Positions 4,465 through 11,461 of a stretch of DNA of 11,461 nt are shown here, piece by piece (within the stretch, counting starts at the first letter, position 1; every line of letters starts with the position of its first letter). The position numbers and the translations under genes are program-made. Under the pieces are notes generated by a model. The model was not told the DNA's origin. It saw only the letters and a list, made by a program, of their open reading frames with translations, and did no database searches. The stretch spans positions 1-11,461 of the forward strand of contig DNAE01000014.1 in NCBI GenBank assembly GCA_003543635.1, given 5' to 3'. The stretch is from Clostridiales bacterium (GTDB lineage Bacteria > Bacillota > Clostridia > Saccharofermentanales > Saccharofermentanaceae).

Positions 4465-6312
4465 ATGAAGCCTGTTACGGGAACTCCGATATTTGAGGCG
4501 GAAAGATTTGGAAACATAAGGGATCTTATCCTTACATCATGTGAAAGACATGCTGCATCGGATGCATTTATATTCAGGAGAAACCCCAAGCAGTCTGAGA
4601 TCCACAGATCCTTTGCAGAGTTCGGCGAGGACATAAGGGACCTGGGAACATACCTTGTAAACAGCAAGTATAAGGGCGACAGGCTCGCCGTAGTGGGAGA
4701 GAACTGCTACGAGTGGTTCGTTTCCTATATATCCATACTTTCATCTGATTCCGTGGGCGTTCCCCTGGACAGGATGCTCCCCGAGGATGAGCTCATCGCC
4801 CTCCTGGAGAGATCTTCCAGTAAGGTGCTCTTCTACCATCCCAAGCATCACTCCATGATGATGTCCATCTCCAAAAAGCAGAAGGAGGGAACCATCGATA
4901 TCGCCGTTGAGAAGTACGTTTGTATGTATAAGGACGGACTTGCCAAGGGCGATGTCTGGCCCGGGGACGATGACAGGTTCGTTTCCTTCGGAGACCTTCT
5001 GGAAGAGGGAAGAAGGCTCCGTGACGGAGGAGACGACAAGTTCGTCAACACACCCATAGCTGAGGAGGAGACAAGGATAATCCTCTTTACCTCCGGTACC
5101 ACCTCCATGAGTAAGGGTGTACTTCTCAGCCACAAGAATATCTGTTCCAATGTTTATTCCATAACACAGACGCTCTACGTTAAGGAAGGTGACCGTGCAT
5201 TCTCCATACTGCCCCTTCACCATACCTTCGAGAATACCTGTGATATGTTCATCCTTTCCGTGGGTTGCTGCCTGTGTCTTGCAGACGGACTCAGGTACAT
5301 AGTAAAGAATCTTCAGGAGTGGCATCCGGATGTATGTATATCCGTACCGCTTCTTTTTGAGAATATCTATTCCAAGATCGAAGACGGTATCAAGGAGTCG
5401 GGCAAGGAGAAGCTCATCAGCATCATGGTCCCCGTCACGAGATTCCTCAAAAGATGCGGACTGGATCTCAGGCGCGCGGTCTTCAAGGAGATCCTGGATA
5501 AGCTCGGCGGTAACATGCGTATGGTGGTCATCGGCGGTGCGGGCATCGACAAGAGATATATCGATGCATTCTCTAACTTCGGTATCGACTTCTTCATGGG
5601 CTACGGTCTCACGGAGACGAGCCCCGTTATATCCGTAACAAATTCCATCTGCAATGTCCACGGTTCCGTGGGAAGACCCCTTCCCGGTATCGAGGTCAAG
5701 ATCGATACGGAGGATAACGGCAAGAATGCCGTCGGCGAGATCATGACGAGATCCGACTGCGTCATGGGAGGATACTATAAGAACGAGGAAGCAACAAAGG
5801 AGGCCCTTGAGCCTGACGGTTGGTTCCATACGGGAGATATGGGATTCATCGATAAGACGGGTTCCATCCACGTTACGGGAAGAGTTAAGTCCATGATCGT
5901 TCTGACCAGCGGCAAGAAGGCATTCCCCGAGGAGATCGAGTCCCTTATCGCGGAGATCAAGGGTGTCACGGAAGTCTTCGTCTGGGGCGGAAAGAACGAG
6001 AGGGAGGCCATCGATATCTGCGCCAAGCTCCTTATCGACAGGAAGGAGATCGGCAAGGAGATAGGCTCCGCAGGTGTTCCCGATGATTCCGAGGTCAGCG
6101 TTTACTTGAACGACAAGATGCACGAGGTCAACCACAAGATGCCCTCCTATAAGATCGTCAGGAACTTCGTATTCTCCGAGACCGACATGATCAAGACCAC
6201 GACCCTCAAGATCAAGAGACCCAAGGAGCAGGAGGCCATCGAGAAGCTCCTTGAGGCTAACAACGTCACCATGAGGGACATGAACGGGACCAATCTCGAC
6301 AGACTGCAATAA
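4465..6312 (+). CDS. Long-chain fatty acid CoA ligase or acyl-ACP synthetase (AMP-binding)
   Basis: A 615-residue ANL-superfamily adenylating enzyme, normal in length for long-chain acyl-CoA synthetases. Core motifs are the ATP-binding loop TSGTTSMSKG (residues 209-218), MGYGLTETSP (378-387), WFHTGDMGFID (454-464, ribose-binding Asp458), the hinge-region GRVKSMIVLTSGKK, and a C-terminal TTTLKIKR with the probable catalytic Lys582. It would activate a fatty acid with ATP to the acyl-adenylate and pass it to CoA or to the phosphopantetheine of ACP. No signal peptide or transmembrane segment is evident. The start at 4465 is set by GGAGG 5 nt upstream. The nearby ACP, PlsC and FabT box suggest that it feeds exogenous or recycled fatty acids into phospholipid. 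The CoA versus ACP preference cannot be read from sequence. There is no clear terminator in the 67 bp after it. Confidence 0.88.
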   Translation: MKPVTGTPIFEAERFGNIRDLILTSCERHAASDAFIFRRNPKQSEIHRSFAEFGEDIRDLGTYLVNSKYKGDRLAVVGENCYEWFVSYISILSSDSVGVPLDRMLPEDELIALLERSSSKVLFYHPKHHSMMMSISKKQKEGTIDIAVEKYVCMYKDGLAKGDVWPGDDDRFVSFGDLLEEGRRLRDGGDDKFVNTPIAEEETRIILFTSGTTSMSKGVLLSHKNICSNVYSITQTLYVKEGDRAFSILPLHHTFENTCDMFILSVGCCLCLADGLRYIVKNLQEWHPDVCISVPLLFENIYSKIEDGIKESGKEKLISIMVPVTRFLKRCGLDLRRAVFKEILDKLGGNMRMVVIGGAGIDKRYIDAFSNFGIDFFMGYGLTETSPVISVTNSICNVHGSVGRPLPGIEVKIDTEDNGKNAVGEIMTRSDCVMGGYYKNEEATKEALEPDGWFHTGDMGFIDKTGSIHVTGRVKSMIVLTSGKKAFPEEIESLIAEIKGVTEVFVWGGKNEREAIDICAKLLIDRKEIGKEIGSAGVPDDSEVSVYLNDKMHEVNHKMPSYKIVRNFVFSETDMIKTTTLKIKRPKEQEAIEKLLEANNVTMRDMNGTNLDRLQ

Positions 6313-6339
6313 AGTCCGTTTAATCGCTTCTCTTATTGA

Positions 6340-6345
6340 TATAAT
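6340..6345 (+). promoter_or_regulatory. Candidate -10 element for addBA
   Basis: A perfect TATAAT lies 34 bp upstream of the addB ATG in a short AT-rich gap. The -35 region is poor (TTTAAT at 6319-6324 with only a 15-bp spacer), so strength and exact use are uncertain. It suggests addBA has its own transcription start rather than relying only on readthrough. Confidence 0.4.
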
Positions 6346-6379
6346 TATGATGTGAGAACCGTAAGAGGGGGATTGCGTC

Positions 6380-9300
6380 ATGATCAAGTTATTCGGGATC
6401 AAGGATCCCGCCTGCAGGACTACGACCATAATAGAAGAAGAAATAGCCCGTGAGGACGGAAGGAATACCGTCTTCATCGCGCCCGAATCTTCAAAGGCCG
6501 TGGTGGAGCGCGTAGTTTCCGAGAACATCAGAAAGATATACGGAACACATAGGGTGGAGGCTGACCCGGATATCATCATCGAATCCTCATTTGTGGGTGG
6601 AGATGTATTGAGCTTTATCCGCCTGGCCGTGAGGATCCTGGAGATGACGGGCAGGGATTATTCCGGCGCCGATCAGGGATTGCTGCGTAATGCGATCTAC
6701 CGGGTCCTGGCGGAACATATGGACGAATTCAAGACCTTCGGCAAGCTTGCGGGAAGGTTTGAATATATAGATGAACTGATAATCCTCCTGGGGGATTTCA
6801 TGAGATTCGGAATAACCGAAGAGGGTATTGCCTCCGCATATGAGGCTGCCGACGGAGCGGATGAGAGCTATCTCCATAAGCTCCACGATCTCAAGCTCCT
6901 TACCATGTACCTTAAGAAGCTGGGGGAGATCTATGAGACGGAATTCCTTTCCGACCCCATATCCGGGGCCGCTAAGCTCCTGGGTGAACTGGCGGGGGAT
7001 CCCGCCCTCCGTAAGAAGAGGCGTATGAGACCTCTGGTGAGGTTCCTGCAAAGAAGGTTCGTGGTACTGGGTTTCGGTACCACCAGGCTCCTCACCCCCG
7101 TGGAGACGGAACTTGTGGGTAAGATGAGCGCCCTGGGAAGCGAGATCGTATTTTTCCCCCTGGTCAGGGATGATGGCCGTGAAGAGTCCTCGGACATGAG
7201 CGTTTACGGTGATGCGTTCACCGATCTGATGATGTCGTCCCTCCCGGATGTCTCATTTGAAGAATATAAGGGTAAGGCTCCCTACGAGCCCTGCCGTGCT
7301 TCCCTGGATTATGCCGCGGGAGCCGGAAGGAGCGTTTCCCCCGACTGCACCAAGACGGACCGCATCATGTCGGTCACCCTCCCTGAGGCGGACGACCGCA
7401 TAGCCTTCGTTTCCAACGAGATAATAAGGCTCACGAGGGGAGAAGATGCCTTAAGGTATAAGGATATAAGGGTGGTGTGCGTGGATGAGACCATGGTGAC
7501 GAGACTTCCCGGCATCATGAAGCTCTACGGACTTCATATCTTCACCGACAGGAAGATAACCCTGGAGAATACTCCGGTATTCCGATATCTCTCATTGCTC
7601 TCGGAGCTGCCCCTTCGCGGTTACGACACGGAGACTATATTGAAGCTCATGAGGACGGGCCTTGTACCCGTCAGATATGAGGATGCGGACCTGTTCGAGA
7701 ATTACTGCCTCCGATATAACATCTCGGGGGAGAGCAGGATCTTCGATCGGGAGTTCTTCGTTTCCCCGGATAAGTATCCCATGAAGGCCATGGAAAACGG
7801 CTGGGAGACCAACGCCGCGGAGTACCTCTGGGAGAACGTGGTGGAAAGGGTCCTGGTCCCCGTCTGCGCAGTGGCAAAGAAGACCGCAACGCTTAAGACC
7901 ATAAGCGACAAGGCAAGGTGCCTGGCGGAACACATCGACTCCCTTTCAAAGAATATGGATGCCCTGACAAAGGAATGGTACGGGAGAAACGACGATACCA
8001 TGGCCTCCGCCCTCGTGAGGGGTTATAACGAGGTCATGACCCTCCTGGTCAACCTCTCCTCTGAGTTCAATAACGTAAAGATATCCCAGGAGGCCTTCTG
8101 CTCCCTGATCAGGATCGACATGCGCAACAAGTCCGCGGGTACGATCCCCCTCAAGGCGGACTCGGTGGAGATCGTCTCGGTGGAGGAGGCGTTCCTTACA
8201 CCCTGTAAGGCTCTGTTCATACTGGATGCCAGGAACGATAATTTCCCCTACTCCAGGACCTTCGATACCATCATGACGAGAAATGAGCTCGCCAAGCTCT
8301 CCGAGGCCGCGGGCGTTGACCTCCCCGATAAGGCGGACCAGAAGCACAAGACCGAATTCATAAGTGCGGCCCTGATGCTCAATTCCTGCGGAGGGAAGAT
8401 CGTCTTCGTCAACAGTCGGGAAGACGAGAAGAGCTTCTGCTGCCTGTTCTTCGAGAAGTATACGGATCAGGTGTTAAAGGATGTATTCAGGACCCCGGTG
8501 TACGGGTTTAAGACCGAGAAGAGGCATGACTTCGAACATGCGTCATTGTCTCCGGCGGACATGGATATCCTTCTGGGGGACGGCCTTCGGGTCAGCGTAT
8601 CCTCCCTCGAGAAATATAATAAATGCCCCATGCAGTACATGATGACGGAGGTCTTAAAGATCGACAGGAGGACCGACGGAACAAGGGTGGGCGCCAACGA
8701 TATGGGTACCGTCATGCACAACATGCTGGAGCGGGGCGTCTCCGATGCGGTGGAGGAATATAAGACCCCCGGGGAGCTCCTTTCCTATTCGGAGAAGATA
8801 AGGGAGGATAAGGATCTGCTCGAGAAGACCGCCCAAAGGTATTTCCTGGAGTTTTGCAACAACTCCGGCAATATCAACATGATGAGCGATGAGTTCAAGG
8901 CACTGGTGGGACGCAAGGCAAGAAGGATGTTCGGCTTCATATTCCCCGAGGTCCTTCGGGAGGCCGGGGAGAACGGATATGTGCCCTGCAGGTTCGAGAT
9001 GAAGATCAGGGATATAGACCCGCCGCTGCAGTTTGATATATCCGGAAAGAAATTCCTCTTCACGGGATCCATCGACAGGGTGGACAGACACGAGGACGGA
9101 AGCTACAGGATCGTCGACTATAAGACGGGAAGCAAGAAGATAGAACTTGATAAGACCCTGGCGGGACTTCAGATACAGCTCTACGCCTATGCCAATGCGG
9201 CAGGGGCAGAGTTCGGTGACGATAAGGTGACCGAGGCGGGCTATTCCGAGATCGGACTTAAGCCCTCTGACAAGGGCACCAAGCCGGAGGCCACCTTCAC

Positions 9301-9625
9301 GGGCCTCAAGAAGGAGGAGTTCGATATCGTCAGGAACTACGTGGGATCCCTCATGCGGGAGAATTGCGGGGACATTGCAAAGGGCAAGGCACCGGCTCTC
9401 ATCAATTCCAAGGAGAACGGCGGAAACTACGGAAGGGGCGGATGTGAATACTGTCCGTTCAAGGGCGGCTGCGGCAACAGCTACGGCAGGCCGAGGGTCC
9501 GGATGGTATCTCCCCCGGAGGAGGAGCTTCCGGAGGGTTGGGCACCCATGGACGGAAAGAAGATCGGAAACAAGGACCGTATCTTCTATACGATGATAAA
9601 GAGAACGGAGAAGGACAATGGGTAA
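6380..9625 (+). CDS. addB: ATP-dependent helicase/nuclease subunit B (AddB/RexB family)
   Basis: A 1081-residue AddB homologue, slightly shorter than B. subtilis AddB (about 1160). With AddA it forms the helicase-nuclease that resects double-strand breaks for RecA loading. The C-terminal PDDEXK nuclease is intact: GSIDRVDR (Asp899, Asp902), VDYKTG (Asp913, Lys915) and GLQIQLYAY. The iron-sulfur cysteines fit the AddB pattern: Cys749 (in NKCPMQY), then Cys1022, Cys1025 and Cys1031 in C-x2-C-x5-C. The N-terminal Walker A loop (GRSGSGKT in B. subtilis) is degenerate here: LFGIKDPACRTTTI, with no GKT/S. AddB ATP binding is therefore probably lost, as in some RexB proteins, while AddA keeps its site. 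The start has AGGGGG at 6366-6371, 8 nt upstream. The stop overlaps the addA start by 8 bp, implying coupled translation and fixed stoichiometry. Confidence 0.92.
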   Translation: MIKLFGIKDPACRTTTIIEEEIAREDGRNTVFIAPESSKAVVERVVSENIRKIYGTHRVEADPDIIIESSFVGGDVLSFIRLAVRILEMTGRDYSGADQGLLRNAIYRVLAEHMDEFKTFGKLAGRFEYIDELIILLGDFMRFGITEEGIASAYEAADGADESYLHKLHDLKLLTMYLKKLGEIYETEFLSDPISGAAKLLGELAGDPALRKKRRMRPLVRFLQRRFVVLGFGTTRLLTPVETELVGKMSALGSEIVFFPLVRDDGREESSDMSVYGDAFTDLMMSSLPDVSFEEYKGKAPYEPCRASLDYAAGAGRSVSPDCTKTDRIMSVTLPEADDRIAFVSNEIIRLTRGEDALRYKDIRVVCVDETMVTRLPGIMKLYGLHIFTDRKITLENTPVFRYLSLLSELPLRGYDTETILKLMRTGLVPVRYEDADLFENYCLRYNISGESRIFDREFFVSPDKYPMKAMENGWETNAAEYLWENVVERVLVPVCAVAKKTATLKTISDKARCLAEHIDSLSKNMDALTKEWYGRNDDTMASALVRGYNEVMTLLVNLSSEFNNVKISQEAFCSLIRIDMRNKSAGTIPLKADSVEIVSVEEAFLTPCKALFILDARNDNFPYSRTFDTIMTRNELAKLSEAAGVDLPDKADQKHKTEFISAALMLNSCGGKIVFVNSREDEKSFCCLFFEKYTDQVLKDVFRTPVYGFKTEKRHDFEHASLSPADMDILLGDGLRVSVSSLEKYNKCPMQYMMTEVLKIDRRTDGTRVGANDMGTVMHNMLERGVSDAVEEYKTPGELLSYSEKIREDKDLLEKTAQRYFLEFCNNSGNINMMSDEFKALVGRKARRMFGFIFPEVLREAGENGYVPCRFEMKIRDIDPPLQFDISGKKFLFTGSIDRVDRHEDGSYRIVDYKTGSKKIELDKTLAGLQIQLYAYANAAGAEFGDDKVTEAGYSEIGLKPSDKGTKPEATFTGLKKEEFDIVRNYVGSLMRENCGDIAKGKAPALINSKENGGNYGRGGCEYCPFKGGCGNSYGRPRVRMVSPPEEELPEGWAPMDGKKIGNKDRIFYTMIKRTEKDNG

Positions 9626-11461
9626 GGAATATAAACCGACGACGGAACAGCAAGCCATCATCAATGCGCCCATCGGCAATATGCTGGTGTCCGCCGCTGC
9701 CGGATCGGGAAAGACCACGGTCCTGGTAAAAAGGATCATTAACAGCATCGAGGCGGGGAACATCGCCATAGACCGTATCCTGGTGGTCACCTTCACCCGT
9801 GAGGCGGCCAACAAGATGAAGGGGGATGTGGAGAAGGCCCTTCGCGAGGAGATAGAAAAGCTGAACGGCGATCCCTCCTCCAAGGCCATGTCGGATCTTC
9901 TCAAGAAGCAGCTGGATCTTTTGCCGAGCAGTAATATCCAGACCCTGGATTCCTTCTGCAGCCAGGTGATAAACGAGAGATCCCATGTGCTTGCCGGCAT
10001 GGATGTACATATCCCCGAACAGGGTACGGTGGTACTCGATTCCGATAAACTGGATCCCGTGTTAAAGAGCGCCGCCATGGAGGCGATAAAGGAGACCTAC
10101 CTGGAGGGAGGAAGCGACGAGTTCTTCGAGCTTACCGACAGGTTCGGAAACGGAAGGACCGACGACGACCTCGCCGATGATATCTGCTACGTATATAAGA
10201 AGCTCAGGAGCCTTCCCGACTATCTCCGTCACATGGACGATATGCTGGTGCAAAGGCAGGAAGCTCAGGCGGAGGGTCGCATACTGGGACTTCAGGAGCT
10301 CGTTAATTCGGTAACGGACGTTACCGACCTCATCGACGGTGACCTTCTTACGGAGCTTCATGCGCTCCTGGAAAAGATCGGAGGAAAGAATAAACACAAG
10401 GACGAGCTCCACGACCTGATCGATGCCGTGGAGATATACGTCAAGGGAATAGAAGAGGCGAAGAAGACGGGAGACCTTAAGGCCGTATGGGATTCCCTGA
10501 GGAACTACTCCTGCCTGGTGGAAGACCCCGGAAGCTCCACCGCCCCGGTATATGTGGGACTTCCGAAGAACGATCCGGAGGATGAGGCCTCCGGTGAGTT
10601 CCTGGACAGGTTCGGTCCTGTTGCTGCTCTCATAAACCTTCTGAAGCCCAAGCTCTTTGAGGGCAGGGCAAAGAACGGGTATAAGGATTGCGGTGCCCCC
10701 TTCGAGATCTCCAAGAAGTATGCGGAGTTCTTTAACGAGACGGACGATGAGACGCTCCTTCGTCTCCAGGAAAAGCGTACGGAGTCCGTCAGGGCATTTA
10801 CGGAGCTCATCAAGAAGACGGACCGTATCTTCGCGACGAAGAAGAGGAGAGCCCACGTGGTGGATTTCTCCGATCTTGCCCACATGGCAAAGCTCATACT
10901 GGAGCAGAAGGAAGCGGGGGATTACTACCGCGACAGGTTCATAGAGATCTATATCGACGAGTACCAGGATAACAGTGCCCTCCAGGACAGCATTATAGGT
11001 CTCATGTGCTCGGAGAAGGGCAACGTCTTCAGGGTGGGTGACGTCAAGCAGAGCATCTATAAGTTCCGTAATGCGGAACCCAAGCTCTTCCTGGATCTTT
11101 CAAAGGAATACCAAAGGGAGGGAAGTTGCGGAGAACTCAAGACCCTTAACTGCAACTTCAGGAGCAGCAAGGAGATCATTGACTTCGTTAATATCATCTT
11201 CTCCCAGATAATGACCGGCGACGGAGCCGAGATCGACTACGACGATAAGCAGAAGCTCATACACCCCTCTGAGGTGCCGGAGATAGAATTTGAAGGCGAC
11301 GGTGAGCCGCCTGTCCTTCCCAGGGTCAGAATGCCGGATACTTCGAACATAAAGAGCGCGGAAGCCACAAGGGAAACGGTCCTCGAAGAAGTGATCCACT
11401 ATACGGGATCGGGGGTGGAACTTTCCGATATCTGTATCCTTACAAGGAAGAATAAGATGGC
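9618..11461 (+). CDS. addA: ATP-dependent helicase/nuclease subunit A (AddA/RexA), 3' end outside window
   Basis: The frame is open from ATG 9618 to the window end (614 codons, about half of a roughly 1200-residue AddA). Superfamily 1 helicase motifs appear in order: a Q-motif region TTEQQAII (residues 8-15), Walker A AAAGSGKTT (26-34), motif Ia VVTFTREAANKM, motif Ib IQTLDSFCSQV, Walker B IDEYQDNS (DEYQD 447-451), motif III GDVKQSIYKFR (from 474) and motif IV NCNFRSS (NFRS 513-516). The later helicase motifs and the C-terminal nuclease domain lie beyond the window. It is the ATP-driven 3'-5' motor and second nuclease of the AddAB break-processing complex, acting in the cytoplasm on DNA ends. 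GGAG at 9607-9610, 7 nt before the ATG, sets the start. It overlaps addB by 8 bp. No frameshift or internal stop was found when I translated it by hand. Confidence 0.95.
   Translation, partial: MGKEYKPTTEQQAIINAPIGNMLVSAAAGSGKTTVLVKRIINSIEAGNIAIDRILVVTFTREAANKMKGDVEKALREEIEKLNGDPSSKAMSDLLKKQLDLLPSSNIQTLDSFCSQVINERSHVLAGMDVHIPEQGTVVLDSDKLDPVLKSAAMEAIKETYLEGGSDEFFELTDRFGNGRTDDDLADDICYVYKKLRSLPDYLRHMDDMLVQRQEAQAEGRILGLQELVNSVTDVTDLIDGDLLTELHALLEKIGGKNKHKDELHDLIDAVEIYVKGIEEAKKTGDLKAVWDSLRNYSCLVEDPGSSTAPVYVGLPKNDPEDEASGEFLDRFGPVAALINLLKPKLFEGRAKNGYKDCGAPFEISKKYAEFFNETDDETLLRLQEKRTESVRAFTELIKKTDRIFATKKRRAHVVDFSDLAHMAKLILEQKEAGDYYRDRFIEIYIDEYQDNSALQDSIIGLMCSEKGNVFRVGDVKQSIYKFRNAEPKLFLDLSKEYQREGSCGELKTLNCNFRSSKEIIDFVNIIFSQIMTGDGAEIDYDDKQKLIHPSEVPEIEFEGDGEPPVLPRVRMPDTSNIKSAEATRETVLEEVIHYTGSGVELSDICILTRKNKM

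Noticed and set aside
6313..6379. Terminator after the acyl synthetase gene.
   Set aside because: No stem followed by a T-run could be found in these 67 bases, so readthrough into addB is possible.
4741..6579. A 612-codon open frame on the reverse strand opposite the acyl synthetase gene.
   Set aside because: The forward frame has complete ANL-family motifs. The reverse frame has no recognisable domain, runs into the addB start region and is explained by the codon bias of the real gene.
8654..10078. A 474-codon reverse-strand open frame across the addB/addA junction.
   Set aside because: It is antisense to the AddB nuclease domain and the AddA Walker A region, both clearly coding on the forward strand, and shows no protein-like motifs.
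10308..10327. Perfect 8-bp inverted repeat TCGGTAAC/GTTACCGA with a 4-nt loop inside addA.
   Set aside because: About one such repeat is expected by chance in a window this size, and it falls in a coding stretch with a repeated Val-Thr-Asp sequence. No T-run or other regulatory context follows.

Overview
The window reads as chromosomal DNA of a low-to-mid GC Firmicute, most likely a Clostridia-class anaerobe. The reasons are an addB-addA recombination operon instead of recBCD, a FabT-type MarR regulator, the paired radical SAM/DUF2344 genes common in clostridia, strong GGAG-type ribosome binding sites, and frequent AGG/AGA and ATA codons. No tRNA, rRNA, mobile element or CRISPR array is visible. 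Coding density is very high. The only gene-free stretch over 150 bases is the divergent intergenic region at 4249-4464.

Layout. (1) 1-1672: the 3' part of a B12-binding/radical SAM protein (TIGR03960-like), overlapping a radical SAM-linked DUF2344 protein (TIGR03936-like). Their joint function is not established. (2) 1673-3532: a promoter-like sequence, then a tight forward operon of fabT (MarR-type lipid repressor), an acyl carrier protein and a diacylglycerol/lipid kinase. (3) 3535-4248, reverse: a PlsC-type acyltransferase, convergent with the lipid kinase with only 2 bp between the stop codons. (4) 4249-4464: an AT-rich divergent promoter region holding a 17-bp imperfect palindrome that closely resembles the FabT operator. 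(5) 4465-6312: a long-chain acyl-CoA or acyl-ACP synthetase. (6) 6380-11461: addB and the first 614 codons of addA, translationally coupled. They encode the helicase-nuclease that processes double-strand breaks.

How the genes work together. Genes 2-5 form a membrane-lipid neighbourhood: a repressor that in other Firmicutes senses acyl-ACP, an ACP, an acyl-activating enzyme, an acyltransferase making phosphatidic acid, and a kinase returning diacylglycerol to phosphatidic acid. A FabT-like box beside plsC and the synthetase suggests the local regulator controls them. The set resembles a split version of the E. coli Aas system (acyl-ACP synthetase plus acyltransferase plus ACP) under FabT control. 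That link is inference. No completely unknown gene family was found. The most interesting signal is the regulator-ACP-operator arrangement.
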